DNA from: Haemophilus haemolyticus_L
Lineage (GTDB): Bacteria; Pseudomonadota; Gammaproteobacteria; Enterobacterales; Pasteurellaceae
Reading direction: 5' to 3'
Assembly: GCF_003490595.1 (NCBI RefSeq)
Contig: NZ_QQGY01000004.1
Coordinates: 115,623-179,622, forward strand
DNA length: 64,000 nt
The notes beneath the pieces were generated by a model. That model saw only the letters and a program-made list of their open reading frames with translations, had not been told where the DNA came from and did no database searches. Below are positions 8,401 through 16,823 of the stretch, one piece after another; position 1 is the stretch's first letter, and the number at the start of each line of letters is the position of its first letter. The translations under genes and the position numbers were made by a program.

Positions 8401-9041
8401 ATTTTGAAAATTGCTATTTTTCTGATTTAGCAAATACCGAAGAAATTGACACATTAAGACAATCCCTACAATTAGATGAAACCTTTACAGAACCTCTACA
8501 AAATTGGCTACAACAGATTTCACATACACCACTTTCTAATGAAATAGGAATAGCATTAGCTGATTTGGCAAATAAAGATTGCATTAAAGAAATGCCATTT
8601 TATCTGGCTATTCGGGAACATTTTGATGTTGCAGCGTTTAATCACGCGTTGAATGCCTATCATCATTTACCAAGCGAGCCACTTCAATTTGAGCAAATTC
8701 AAGGCATGGTGCGAGGTTCGATTGACTTAGTTTTCCGCCATAATGGGAAATATTATATTGTCGATTATAAATCTAATTTCTTAGGTTCAAGTCTCGCTGA
8801 TTACAACGAGAATGCATTGAAAAAAGAAATGTTACACAGTCACTATGATTGGCAATATTTAATTTATACGCTGGCATTACATCGTTATTTACAAAGCGTT
8901 GTGCCTGATTATGATTATGCGCGAGATTTCGGTGGGGTATTTTATCTTTTCTTACGTGGAATGAATGGGGAACCAGAATCTGGCGTATTTTATGATCGTC
9001 CAAGCGTTGAATTAATCACAGAATTAGATGGGGTGTTTTAA
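5406..9041 (+). CDS. recB: Exodeoxyribonuclease V beta subunit, RecB helicase-nuclease
   Basis: At 1211 residues this is a full-length RecB, the 3'-5' UvrD-type helicase and nuclease of RecBCD, which resects double-strand breaks and loads RecA at Chi. Walker A ASAGTGKT is at residues 22-29, Walker B-type AMIDEFQDTDS near 415, GDPKQAIYRFRG near 448, and the nuclease core with GSIDLVF and VDYKSN near 1105-1125. ATG 5406 has only a weak ribosome binding site. The stop overlaps the start of recD (TAATG). recC is not in this window. Confidence 0.96.
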   Translation: MAETIPLNPITLPLNQISLIEASAGTGKTYTIGSLYLRLLLEAGENNFSRPLNVEEILVVTFTEMATEELKKKIRERITDAIDKLTAFAETQDKSAFKNDEFLTALCHDLDIFEAIHRLKLAEQNMDLTAIYTIHGFCRRMLMQYAFHSGIHFNLELIKDQSDLLVRFANEFWREHFYPLDFESANFIATELVSPANVLSLLKADLGKDLQVEIENKQALSAPIQIFLPQYLGGYLKALNELKAFWLESADEISAIITNELEKDYPKDQLKSLNRKKYQVKRLEDWINKINQWSNNPRDYQINTTLKDYFLQSSIEKNCEESTDKNKDKKPATPFYSPIFAELEKRVNVLMTPDLLSKLTLYHYRQGLQQKLLDYKLNHQEKSFDDLLRLLCEALQGAQGDELAEMIRFQYPFAMIDEFQDTDSQQYAIFSKIYRDNPEKNTGFIMIGDPKQAIYRFRGADIFTYLKASDEAQSRFELTKNYRSEKHLVDGVNALFDFPQSPFIYQNINFTAVDSRDDHLRFYLNGKAEPAYRFYLTESDKVNKTEMAKICAISIQHWLKSAAENQAVFQNEDTCKTLQPANIAVLVKNRYEAADVIQELQKLGIASVYLSEQSSVFDSHVAVELLRILKACLNVAERPILNAIATALFGLNAADIHQIQQNEADWQRWADSFAQYQQTWQRQGILAMLHQILLEQGISERLLSQATGERDLTDFLHLAEILQQAATLHESEAALLSWFEKQIQGEGRQEAQIRLESERQLVKIVSIHKSKGLEYDLVWLPFLAVPSKIPTAGDMNVYYSKERDETLWDMENRNLNALYEETFAEELRLLYVALTRAKYQMAFALPAQFDKKWNALHYVLSQGEIGKEIALSAPKDTETLLQTFKEKMQDNVEICTKPNLEAFPALSINTKNDELKAAEFTGNIEQDWRITSFTSIEQAHRRQHYFTESVGKKHAVFDDAKDYDSQNAIEISTALLNENESNILDLPRGKQVGTALHRHFENCYFSDLANTEEIDTLRQSLQLDETFTEPLQNWLQQISHTPLSNEIGIALADLANKDCIKEMPFYLAIREHFDVAAFNHALNAYHHLPSEPLQFEQIQGMVRGSIDLVFRHNGKYYIVDYKSNFLGSSLADYNENALKKEMLHSHYDWQYLIYTLALHRYLQSVVPDYDYARDFGGVFYLFLRGMNGEPESGVFYDRPSVELITELDGVF

Positions 9042-10963
9042 TGTTATCCGTATTACAAAAACTTAAAGAGCAGGGCATTCTTTCTCAAGGTGATTATTAT
9101 TTTGCTAAGTTGATAGCTGATAAACAATGCCATACGGATTATGCAGAACCAGTCAAAAATTTAGCTATATTATTAGCCGCACTTTGTAGTTGGCGTTATA
9201 CGCAGGGAAATACTTGCAGCCAATTAGATCGCTATTTAGAACATAATTTATTTGGTTTGGCTTATCGCACCACAGAAGAAAACTATTTAGCAGAAATCCT
9301 TGAAAAGATTGGTTATTTACCTGTGGAAGATTGGCAATGTGCGTTGTGCGGGCATATGGCATTTACGCAAGATCCCCTCAATCAAATTGCGCCAATGGCA
9401 TTTCAATTTGGCGCGTTGTATTTTTATCGCGCTTGGCAAGATGAATATCGCATCGCACAATATATAAAAAACACCTTAAAAAATAACCGCACTTTAGCCT
9501 TTTCTTATGATGAAATTCGTCAAAAATTGGATAAATATTTCCCTGAAAAACAGGAAAAAACAGATTGGCAAAAAGTGGCTGTGGCAACAGCGATTAAAAG
9601 TCCATTTTCGATTATTACAGGCGGCCCAGGAACAGGAAAAACCACCACAGTTACGCGTTTATTGCTTGTTCTACAAGAATTATTTGATTGTAAATTACAT
9701 ATCAAATTGGTTGCGCCGACTGGCAAGGCCGCCTCTCGTTTGGAAGAATCAATTAAAAATGCGTTAGGTTTTATGCAAGAAAAAATGAATTTATCCGATT
9801 CACTTTTCAATGCGATTCCACAAAAAGCCAGTACCTTGCATAGTTTACTGGGCGTGAATGCCTTTAATGATTACACGCGCTATAACAGTCATAATCCTTT
9901 GCAGTTAGATGTGTTAGTTGTCGATGAAACATCAATGATTGATTTGCCAATGATGGCAAAACTGATCAATGCCTTAAAGCCTGAAACCCGATTAATTTTA
10001 TTAGGCGATCAGGCGCAATTAGCCTCTGTTGAGGCAGGGGCTGTGTTGGGGGAATTGGCTCAATTTGTTAATCAACCTTATAGTCATGAACAAGCTGCGT
10101 ATTTACAAGCAACAACAGGCTACGAAGTAAAAGGTGCTGATTGTTCAAATCCAATACGTGATTGTTTATGCCATCTAACAGAAAGCCGCCGTTTTGATAA
10201 AGATTCAGGCATTGGCAAGTTGGCTGAATTCATTCAAAAAGGCAGAGCAGACGATAGCCTTGGGTTATTTCAACATTATCCGCAAGAAGTGCACTTTAAT
10301 GCCTTAAATGATGAAGGCGATGCGGTCAATCAAGTGGTGAAAAGTGCGGTGGAAAATTACCGCACTTTCTTAAAAATGTTGGATGATTTACGCAAACAAA
10401 AAATTGATCCTAACGCTAAAAATGAACAAGGCATTTCCTATGCCGAGGCTATTCAAGCGCAGTTTAATTCTGTGAGATTTTTAACCGCACTTCGTAATAA
10501 CGATTTAGGTGTTGAAAATCTCAATAAAGAAATCGCGTTAGCGTTGCGAGAGGAAAAATTTCTCTGGTTCCGTAATGAACAAGATTGGTATATCGGCAAG
10601 CCAATTATGATTACTGAAAATGATCATAACGTTCGCCTTTATAACGGCGATATTGGATTGTGCTTGGCAAATGGTAAAGTATGGTTTGGCAATCGAGAAG
10701 TGCTGACAAGCCGAATTCCAGCACATGAACTCGCTTTTATGATGACGATTCATAAATCTCAAGGTTCCGAATTTGAACACACCGTCATGGTGCTTCCAAC
10801 AGAAGTGAATCCAGTATTGTCGCGAGAATTAGTTTTCACGGGCGTAACTCGTGCGAAAAAAGAACTCACTGTATTTGCCGATGAAAAAATATGGAAAACA
10901 GCAATTCGCCAAACAGTGAGACGCCAGAGTGGATTGGGTAAATTATTGGAAGAGTTAAAGTAG
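9041..10963 (+). CDS. recD: Exodeoxyribonuclease V alpha subunit, RecD helicase
   Basis: The 640-residue product is the 5'-3' SF1B helicase of RecBCD. Walker A GGPGTGKTTT lies near residues 194-203, VVDETSMIDLP (motif II) near 290, GDQAQLASVE (motif III) near 325, and the C-terminal AFMMTIHKSQGSEF (motif V) and FTGVTRAKKELTVF (motif VI) near 565-610. The start overlaps the recB stop by one base, indicating translational coupling. The gene ends at a bidirectional terminator shared with ybaK. Confidence 0.96.
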   Translation: MLSVLQKLKEQGILSQGDYYFAKLIADKQCHTDYAEPVKNLAILLAALCSWRYTQGNTCSQLDRYLEHNLFGLAYRTTEENYLAEILEKIGYLPVEDWQCALCGHMAFTQDPLNQIAPMAFQFGALYFYRAWQDEYRIAQYIKNTLKNNRTLAFSYDEIRQKLDKYFPEKQEKTDWQKVAVATAIKSPFSIITGGPGTGKTTTVTRLLLVLQELFDCKLHIKLVAPTGKAASRLEESIKNALGFMQEKMNLSDSLFNAIPQKASTLHSLLGVNAFNDYTRYNSHNPLQLDVLVVDETSMIDLPMMAKLINALKPETRLILLGDQAQLASVEAGAVLGELAQFVNQPYSHEQAAYLQATTGYEVKGADCSNPIRDCLCHLTESRRFDKDSGIGKLAEFIQKGRADDSLGLFQHYPQEVHFNALNDEGDAVNQVVKSAVENYRTFLKMLDDLRKQKIDPNAKNEQGISYAEAIQAQFNSVRFLTALRNNDLGVENLNKEIALALREEKFLWFRNEQDWYIGKPIMITENDHNVRLYNGDIGLCLANGKVWFGNREVLTSRIPAHELAFMMTIHKSQGSEFEHTVMVLPTEVNPVLSRELVFTGVTRAKKELTVFADEKIWKTAIRQTVRRQSGLGKLLEELK

Positions 10964-10966
10964 TCA

Positions 10967-10989
10967 AAAGGCGGAATGAATCCGCCTTT
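10967..10989. terminator. Bidirectional terminator between recD and ybaK
   Basis: AAAGGCGGA-ATGAA-TCCGCCTTT between convergent genes. Confidence 0.8.
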
Positions 10990-11008
10990 AAATTTATAAA
11001 TCCATCAG

Positions 11009-11485
11009 TTATTCATCAACAATATCAGTAAATTCTGCACTTAATACTTTTGCTAAATCTTGTGGCGCAATTTCTACGCTTAGCCCACGTTTTCCGCCTG
11101 AAACATAAATCGTTTCAAACTCAAGTGCGGTGGAATTTATCACCGTTTTCACGCGTTTCTTTTGACCGAGCGGGCTAATTCCCCCTACAAGATAACCTGT
11201 GCTTTTTTGCGCCACATCTTTATCCGCCATTTCTACTTTTTTAACACCGATAGATTTTGCCGCTTTCTTTAAATTCAGCATATTGGCCGTTGCAAGCACA
11301 AAGCAAGCGAGTTTTTTCTGATCGCCATTTTCCGCCACAAGTAACGTTTTAAAAGAGCGGTTAGGATCAATACCTAATTTCTCCGCAGCTTCATCACCAA
11401 AATGTTGATTGGTCGGATCATGATCATAAGTGTGCAAGATAAATGGAATTTTTTGTTTTTTAAGTAAATCAATTGCAGGTGTCAT
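11009..11485 (-). CDS. ybaK: Cys-tRNA(Pro)/Cys-tRNA(Cys) deacylase YbaK
   Basis: This 158-residue protein matches the YbaK/EbsC family, which clears Cys mischarged on tRNA(Pro). Family segments are KTLLVAENGDQKKLACFVLATANMLNLKKAAKS (residues about 43-75) with the catalytic Lys region, STGYLVGGISPLGQKK (near 94-109), and VSGGKRGLSVEI near the C-terminus. H. influenzae HI1434 is the structurally characterised member of this family. It is transcribed convergently with recD and divergently from usg. Confidence 0.92.
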   Translation of the reverse strand: MTPAIDLLKKQKIPFILHTYDHDPTNQHFGDEAAEKLGIDPNRSFKTLLVAENGDQKKLACFVLATANMLNLKKAAKSIGVKKVEMADKDVAQKSTGYLVGGISPLGQKKRVKTVINSTALEFETIYVSGGKRGLSVEIAPQDLAKVLSAEFTDIVDE

Positions 11486-11543
11486 TATTTCGTTCCTGGT
11501 TTTGGTGTAAAATAATGTCGATTATTTTACAGCGGAGAGAAAA

Positions 11544-12497
11544 ATGGACGCAACCTTAAATATTGCGATAGCAGCAGAATTTGAATTAAGTGAAAAAATT
11601 GTAGAGCGTTTAGAACAAAGTGCGCTTGATATTAGTAACGCTTCTATTGTTGAAATAACACCTTTTGAAGAAGAACAAAATATTCGTTTTCGTAATAAAG
11701 GCGTTGAACAACTTTCGCCAAATGAAGTTGAATGGGCTGATTTTAATTATGTCTTTTTTGCAGGAAAACTCGAGCAAGTTTCCCATATTGCGCAAGCAGC
11801 AGAGCAGGGTTGTATTGTCATTGATATGTTAGGCGTTTGTAGTGCACTTTCGGATGTGCCCGTTGTTGTCCCAACGGTAAATGAATCACAATTATTGGAA
11901 CTGAGACAACGTAACATTGTTAGCTTGCCTGATCCACAAGTAAGCCAACTAGCTTTAACGCTTGCCCCAATTTTACAAGAAACGAATCTTAATCAAGTGT
12001 TTGTCACCTCTTTATTACCGGCTTCTTATACGGATGCAGAAACCGTGACTAAACTTGCCGGACAAACAGCCCGTTTATTAAATGGTATTCCATTGGATGA
12101 AGAAGAAACTCGCTTAGCATTTGATGTCTATCCGCATCAAACACCTAGTTTATCGACTCAATTACAAGGAATTTTTCCGCAATTAGATCGTGCTACATTC
12201 CACGCAATCCAAGTGCCTGTATTTTATGGATTGGCGCAAAAAGTCACCGCACTTTCAGATTATGATTTCGACTATCAGCCTCAAAATAGCGAGCTTGTCG
12301 CTTTAGAAGAAACATTAATTACGCCTGTGCTTAATGGAGAACAAGAAAATGGCGAAGAATCAGTAAAACTTCATTTAAGTCAAATAAGTGCGGTAGAAAA
12401 TGGCGTAGAATTTTGGTCTGTGGCAGATGAACAACGGTTTAATCTCGCCTTACTTTCAGTGAAATTGTTGGAAGGAATTTATCAGCAAGGTTATTAA
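11544..12497 (+). CDS. usg: USG-1-type homolog of aspartate-semialdehyde dehydrogenase
   Basis: The 317-residue protein has the ASADH-like layout (N-terminal nucleotide-binding half, then a segment with VTSLLPASYTDAETVTKLAGQTARLLNG near 150-178). It lacks the Asn-x-Cys catalytic cysteine: the equivalent place reads LPDPQVSQLAL. This is the known character of USG-1 proteins, so it is unlikely to be a working ASADH, and its function is undetermined. ATG 11544 follows GGAGAG. The DsrE-family gene follows after 25 bp. Confidence 0.8.
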   Translation: MDATLNIAIAAEFELSEKIVERLEQSALDISNASIVEITPFEEEQNIRFRNKGVEQLSPNEVEWADFNYVFFAGKLEQVSHIAQAAEQGCIVIDMLGVCSALSDVPVVVPTVNESQLLELRQRNIVSLPDPQVSQLALTLAPILQETNLNQVFVTSLLPASYTDAETVTKLAGQTARLLNGIPLDEEETRLAFDVYPHQTPSLSTQLQGIFPQLDRATFHAIQVPVFYGLAQKVTALSDYDFDYQPQNSELVALEETLITPVLNGEQENGEESVKLHLSQISAVENGVEFWSVADEQRFNLALLSVKLLEGIYQQGY

Positions 12498-12522
12498 TAC
12501 CCAGGAAATTAAGGAGAAGAGT

Positions 12523-12879
12523 ATGCAAAATATTCTATTTATTATCCATTCATCCCCTTATGGTGATGAGCATTTTTTTAGTGCATTACGTTTGGCGTTA
12601 CAGTTGCAAGAGCAGCATAAAAGTGCGGTTAATTTAAAAGTATTTTTAATGTCTGATGCGGTAACTGGCGGTTTAGCAAAACAAAATCCAGCAGAAGGGT
12701 ATCATTTACAACAAATGTTGGAAATTTTAACAGCACAAGGGGCAACAATTAAACTTTGTAAAACCTGTACAAATGCTCGTGGTATCACTGAATTACCGTT
12801 GGCGGAGGGTGTGGAAATCGGCACGTTAGCAGAGCTGGCAGATTGGACTATGGAAGCTGACAAAGTATTAAATTTTTAA
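12523..12879 (+). CDS. DsrE-family protein (YchN-like)
   Basis: The 118-residue cytoplasmic protein has the DsrE/YchN layout: MQNILFIIHSSPYGDE at the first strand, FLMSDAV in the middle, and a Cys pair in KLCKTCTNARGI near residues 84-95. Relatives form small oligomers and some carry sulfur (TusBCD/DsrEFH), but YchN-type members have no settled function. AAGGAG precedes ATG 12523. It probably shares a transcript with usg. Confidence 0.8.
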   Translation: MQNILFIIHSSPYGDEHFFSALRLALQLQEQHKSAVNLKVFLMSDAVTGGLAKQNPAEGYHLQQMLEILTAQGATIKLCKTCTNARGITELPLAEGVEIGTLAELADWTMEADKVLNF

Positions 12880-12892
12880 TTTTCCCGATAAA

Positions 12893-12922
12893 AGAAACCC
12901 GCCACAAGTGCGGGTTCTTTTT
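12893..12922. terminator. Bidirectional terminator between the DsrE gene and trpA
   Basis: AACCCGC-CACAAGT-GCGGGTT (12896-12916) followed by CTTTTTT; the loop and arm contain an uptake-like AAGTGCGGG. Confidence 0.8.
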
Positions 12923-12925
12923 TGC

Positions 12926-13732
12926 TTATTTTGTTGCTGCTTTCATTGCTTGAACAAATTCAGCTAATTCAGTTAAACATTGCTCGTGATTATCTAAATT
13001 TCGCTCAATAATTTTCACCGTTGCCGAACCTGAAATTGCACCCGCAGCCCCCAAAGACAACGCTTCTTTAACTTGCTCTGGTTGAGCAATGCCGAAGCCT
13101 TGTAAAATTGGTGGAGCATTATGAGCCTTAAGCTGTTCTACAAGGGTATCTAAATTCGCTGCGTGGGCTTGATTTTCAGCACTGGTTACGCCTGCGCGTG
13201 AAACTAAATAGGTATATCCTTCGCTATTTTGTGCTACACCTTGGATCGTTTTCTCGTCCGCATTTGGCGGGCAAATAAATACCGGTTGAATGCCATGTTT
13301 TTTAGCCGCTTGTACATAATCTTCTTTTTCGAGTAACGGAATATCTGCTACAAGCACTGCATCAACACCGACTTCTGCACAACGTTGATAAAAAACATCT
13401 AGACCTTTGGCAAAAATTAAATTGGCACAAAGTAATAAGCTAATCGGAATCTCTGGATATTTTGACCGCACTTTTTCTAATAACTTAAAGCTATCTTCAG
13501 TACTATGGCCCGCAGTTAAAGCACGATTATTCGCAGCTTGGATCACAGGGCCATCAAGTAGCGGATCGGAAAAAGGAAAACCAAGCTCTAAAGCATCCGC
13601 ACCGTTATCCACAAGCGTACAAATAATGTCAAAAGAGTGGTCAAAAGTAGGGTCACATAAGGTGACGAAAGGAACAAACGCCCCTTCATTTTTTGCTTTA
13701 AGCGCAGCAAATTGAGTTTCAAAACGGCTCAT
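12926..13732 (-). CDS. trpA: Tryptophan synthase alpha chain
   Basis: The 268-residue TIM barrel converts indole-3-glycerol phosphate to indole for TrpB. LELGFPFSDPLLDGPVIQAANNRAL (near residues 48-72) holds the catalytic Glu49/Asp60 region, and GFGIAQPEQVKEAL plus GAISGSATVKII form the phosphate-binding end. The start codon overlaps the trpB stop by one base (TAATG), so the pair is translationally coupled. trpEDC are not here; the pathway is split in this genome. Confidence 0.95.
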   Translation of the reverse strand: MSRFETQFAALKAKNEGAFVPFVTLCDPTFDHSFDIICTLVDNGADALELGFPFSDPLLDGPVIQAANNRALTAGHSTEDSFKLLEKVRSKYPEIPISLLLCANLIFAKGLDVFYQRCAEVGVDAVLVADIPLLEKEDYVQAAKKHGIQPVFICPPNADEKTIQGVAQNSEGYTYLVSRAGVTSAENQAHAANLDTLVEQLKAHNAPPILQGFGIAQPEQVKEALSLGAAGAISGSATVKIIERNLDNHEQCLTELAEFVQAMKAATK

Positions 13733-14928
13733 TATTTCATTCCTTTTTCTGTCAAAATTTTATCTACGGTGAAAATATCTTTATCGCCACGACCAGATAG
13801 ATTCACAACTAAAATTTGTTCTTTGTTAGGTTCTTGATGAATCATTTTTAAGGCTTGAGCAAGAGCGTGTGAGCTTTCTAATGCTGGAATAATGCCTTCA
13901 TGTTTAGCTAACTCTTGGAAAGCATTCAATGCTTCATTATCGGTAATACTTGGATATTCTGCTCGTCCAATACTTTGTAAATAAGCATGTTGAGGCCCAA
14001 CAGAAGGGAAGTCTAATCCGGCTGAAACAGAGTAGGATTCTTCTACTTGGCCATCTTTAGTCTGCATTAAAGGGGATTTCATCCCGAAATAAATACCAAC
14101 TTTTGCATGACCTAATGGTGCGCCATGTTCACCGCTTTCAATACCTTTACCCGCTGGTTCAACACCAATCAAACGCACATTTGGTTCATCAATAAAATCA
14201 GTAAACATACCAATTGCGTTAGAACCACCGCCAACAGCAGCAATAACTGCATCAGGTAAACGACCTTCTCGTTCGAGAATTTGACGTTTCGTCTCAATCC
14301 CAATCATCTTTTGAAATTCTCTCACAATCGTCGGGAAGGGGTGAGGGCCTGCAGCGGTTCCAAGTAAATAATGGGTAGTTTCATAGTTTGCTGACCAATC
14401 ACGCATAGCTTCACAACAAGCGTCTTTTAAAGAGCAAGAGCCTTTTTGTACAGGAATCACTTCCACACCCATTAAACGCATACGAAATACATTCGGCGAT
14501 TGACGCTCAACATCTTTTGCGCCCATATAAATACGGCATGGCATATCTAACATAGCACAAGCAAGGGCTGTCGCAACACCATGCTGACCCGCACCAGTTT
14601 CGGCAATAATACGCGTTTTGCCCATACGTTTAGCTAATAAAATTTGTCCTAAAACTTGATTGGTTTTATGAGCGCCACCGTGTAATAAATCTTCACGTTT
14701 AAGATAAATTTTCGCTTTAGTACCTTTTGTTAAGTTTCGACAAAGGGTAAGTGCGGTCGGTCTTCCCGCATAATTTTTGAGTAAATCTTGAAATTCACGT
14801 TGGAATTCAGGATCGTCTTTCGCTTCTACAAAGGCTTTCTCAAGCTGTTTAAGCACTGGAACAAGTATTTCTGGTACATACATACCACCAAACTCGCCAA
14901 AATAGGGATTTAAAAGAGTTTCTGACAT
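13732..14928 (-). CDS. trpB: Tryptophan synthase beta chain
   Basis: The 398-residue PLP enzyme condenses indole with serine. The PLP-binding Lys sits in LLHGGAHKTNQVLGQ (near residue 87), and GGGSNAIGMF binds the cofactor phosphate (near 230). The length is standard. AAGGAA lies upstream of ATG 14928. It lies between ydfG and trpA, with 17 bp to ydfG, and probably shares the TrpR-controlled promoter at 15735. Confidence 0.96.
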   Translation of the reverse strand: MSETLLNPYFGEFGGMYVPEILVPVLKQLEKAFVEAKDDPEFQREFQDLLKNYAGRPTALTLCRNLTKGTKAKIYLKREDLLHGGAHKTNQVLGQILLAKRMGKTRIIAETGAGQHGVATALACAMLDMPCRIYMGAKDVERQSPNVFRMRLMGVEVIPVQKGSCSLKDACCEAMRDWSANYETTHYLLGTAAGPHPFPTIVREFQKMIGIETKRQILEREGRLPDAVIAAVGGGSNAIGMFTDFIDEPNVRLIGVEPAGKGIESGEHGAPLGHAKVGIYFGMKSPLMQTKDGQVEESYSVSAGLDFPSVGPQHAYLQSIGRAEYPSITDNEALNAFQELAKHEGIIPALESSHALAQALKMIHQEPNKEQILVVNLSGRGDKDIFTVDKILTEKGMK

Positions 14929-14945
14929 TGTGTTTCCTTATTATT

Positions 14946-15704
14946 TTAATTTGAATTTCTTGCCACATTCAGTGGTGCAAAAGTTTGTGCTGTTGGCATC
15001 ACTTCAATGCGATTAATATTAACGTGTTCTGGTTGCTGATTGAGCCATAAAACCATATTCGCAATATCTTGTGGCGTAACGTATTGCACATTTTCATAGA
15101 GTTTTTCTGCTCGTTCATTATCACCTTTAAAGCGCACATTAGAAAATTCTGTACCGCCACAAAGCCCAGGTTCTACGCTAGTAACACGGATATTTTTACC
15201 CGCCAAATCTGCACGTAAATTTAAGCTGAACTGTGTCACAAAAGCCTTTGTACCGCCATATACGTTACCGCCTGGGTAAGGGTAGGTGCCTGCAATTGAA
15301 CTTAAATTAATAATATGGCCCGTATTTCTTTCAACCATTTGAGGTAAAACAAATCGAGTAATATTCACCAATCCTTTAATATTGGTATCAATCATTTGTT
15401 CCCAATCATCAAGATTCGCTTTATCGGCAGATTCTAAGCCAAGAGCCAATCCTGCGTTATTAACGAGTAAATCAATATTTTTCCATTGTGTAGGCAAAGA
15501 TTTGATTGCTTCTTGAGTGGCTAGTCGATCAGATATATCGAAAGCAAGAGGCAGAAATTTCTCACCCAATTCAGCTTTCAGTGAAGTTAAACGTTCGGTA
15601 CGACGGCCAGTACCAATTACAAAATATCCAGCTTGAATAAGCGTTCTACAGATTGCAGTACCAAATCCTGCAGTAGCACCAGTAATAAGGGCAATTTTAG
15701 ACAT
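14946..15704 (-). CDS. ydfG: Short-chain dehydrogenase YdfG (3-hydroxy acid dehydrogenase type)
   Basis: This 252-residue SDR closely matches E. coli YdfG, an NADP-dependent dehydrogenase of L-allo-threonine and 3-hydroxy acids. It has the nucleotide motif TGATAGFG (residues 8-15), NNAGLALG (near 86-93), and the catalytic Ser and YGGTK (Tyr-x3-Lys, near 151-155). Two ATGs are adjacent; 15704 gives better spacing to GGAG than 15707. It is the first gene of the ydfG-trpB-trpA run, an unusual operon partner for trp genes. Confidence 0.88.
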   Translation of the reverse strand: MSKIALITGATAGFGTAICRTLIQAGYFVIGTGRRTERLTSLKAELGEKFLPLAFDISDRLATQEAIKSLPTQWKNIDLLVNNAGLALGLESADKANLDDWEQMIDTNIKGLVNITRFVLPQMVERNTGHIINLSSIAGTYPYPGGNVYGGTKAFVTQFSLNLRADLAGKNIRVTSVEPGLCGGTEFSNVRFKGDNERAEKLYENVQYVTPQDIANMVLWLNQQPEHVNINRIEVMPTAQTFAPLNVARNSN

Positions 15705-15734
15705 CATTCTCTCCTTTTTATTTACGATATTTTT

Positions 15735-15752
15735 ATACTACTACACTAGTAC
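15735..15752 (-). promoter_or_regulatory. TrpR-like operator upstream of ydfG-trpBA
   Basis: On the minus strand the 18 bases read GTACTAGTGTAGTAGTAT, matching 14 of 18 positions of the palindrome GTACTAGTTAACTAGTAC typical of TrpR operators. It overlaps TATAAA, a likely -10 element, so bound TrpR would block RNA polymerase. Confidence 0.6.
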
Positions 15753-15810
15753 AAAAAAATATAGGAGTTTATGAAGAAATTTGAAGAAAAAGAATGGAAA
15801 ATAAAAGCAA

Positions 15811-15838
15811 AAAGTGCGGTGAAATTCCACCGCACTTT
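15811..15838 (-). terminator. Inverted uptake-sequence pair terminating the DUF4198 gene
   Basis: AAAGTGCGGT (15811-15820) and ACCGCACTTT (15829-15838) form a perfect 10-bp stem just after the stop at 15844. Confidence 0.8.
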
Positions 15839-15843
15839 CAACA

Positions 15844-16680
15844 TTAATGATGATGGTGTTCTGGTTTTGGTGGTAATTTAGCTAATACTTTACCAACAGG
15901 TAAAATTAATGTGCTATAGCTTGCAGATTGCTGACAAATTTGTTGATCTGCAAATGGTGTTTTATGAATAACTTTAATTTTCCAAATACCATCAATTAAT
16001 GGAATGATATTCACGCGTCCTTGACTATCTGTTTTACCTGAAAAACCTTGTGGTTCACGATGGCTTGTACTTGCTTCAAGATCTTTCACGACAATAGTAT
16101 CAGCAGTTGCAATTACAGTTTCTCCCGCTAATGGCTGATCTTGATAGAAAATTTGAACAGGGAAAGGTTCGCCTGATTTCACTTTGCTTGGATCACGCAA
16201 AGGAACAATTTCAAGCGGTAAACCTACTCTTGTCATTGCCATTTCTGCATTTAATGGTTTTTTACCAACTGTAACAAGACTTTTACCAAACATTTGAGTT
16301 TGTTCGCAATAAGTTGGATTTTCTAATCCTTTCAGATTATCCATTTTCCAACCTTCAGCATTTTGTGACCAAAAAGTTGGTTTATAAGTCGCTGTCACCC
16401 AATAAGAACCATCAGACAATGCTTTCTCTGATTGATATTGATAGTTTTCCCCTTTTTGAACTAAGGTTTGTTTTTCACCATCTTGACGAATAATTTCCAT
16501 TGGTGCAAAAATTTTTAAACGCGCTTCAGGAATTTTTTCTACGTAAGGGTAGTCTCCATAAGCTAATTCTGCTTTTAATACAGAACCAGATGCCAATTTT
16601 GCAGGCGCTTGAACCCAAACTTCATGAGCTTGCGCTGCACCAGCTAAAACCAATAAACTTGCAATTAATGTTTTTTTCAT
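15844..16680 (-). CDS. Exported DUF4198-type protein with His tail
   Basis: The 278-residue protein has a clear signal peptide (MKKTLIASLLVLAGAAQA, cleavage before HEVWVQAP), so the mature chain is periplasmic and begins with His. The rest fits the DUF4198 family (beta-rich, often next to metal transport genes), and it ends PKPEHHHH, a likely metal-binding tail. A Fur-like site (16737) and a perfect CRP-type palindrome (16783) lie upstream. A role in metal (for example Ni, Co, Zn or Fe) handling is inferred, not shown. Confidence 0.75.
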   Translation of the reverse strand: MKKTLIASLLVLAGAAQAHEVWVQAPAKLASGSVLKAELAYGDYPYVEKIPEARLKIFAPMEIIRQDGEKQTLVQKGENYQYQSEKALSDGSYWVTATYKPTFWSQNAEGWKMDNLKGLENPTYCEQTQMFGKSLVTVGKKPLNAEMAMTRVGLPLEIVPLRDPSKVKSGEPFPVQIFYQDQPLAGETVIATADTIVVKDLEASTSHREPQGFSGKTDSQGRVNIIPLIDGIWKIKVIHKTPFADQQICQQSASYSTLILPVGKVLAKLPPKPEHHHH

Positions 16681-16736
16681 ACCTTTCTTTAATAAAAAAT
16701 AGAGTGAGCATTTATAAAATGAGCACGAATATTAAA

Positions 16737-16751
16737 TGAAAATAACTATCA
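16737..16751 (-). promoter_or_regulatory. Fur-like box upstream of the DUF4198 gene
   Basis: Minus strand TGATAGTTATTTTCA matches the 7-1-7 Fur pattern TGATAAT-N-ATTATCA at 12 of 14 positions, about 57 bp before the start codon. Confidence 0.55.
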
Positions 16752-16782
16752 TTTAAATGGTGATTTAGAGAAAATTTAATAT

Positions 16783-16800
16783 TTGTGATCTAGATCACAA
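16783..16800. promoter_or_regulatory. Perfect CRP-type palindrome
   Basis: TTGTGATCTAGATCACAA is a perfect palindrome with the ideal TGTGA-N6-TCACA core. It sits about 105 bp upstream of the DUF4198 start and after the uspE terminator, so the DUF4198 gene is the likely target. Confidence 0.7.
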
Positions 16801-16823
16801 AAAATCTATATAAAGTACATAAA

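Noticed and set aside
11544..12497. Functional aspartate-semialdehyde dehydrogenase
   Set aside because: The catalytic Cys motif is absent; USG-1 homolog is the better call.
13407..13715. Plus-strand open frame inside trpA
   Set aside because: Antisense shadow of trpA with no ribosome binding site.
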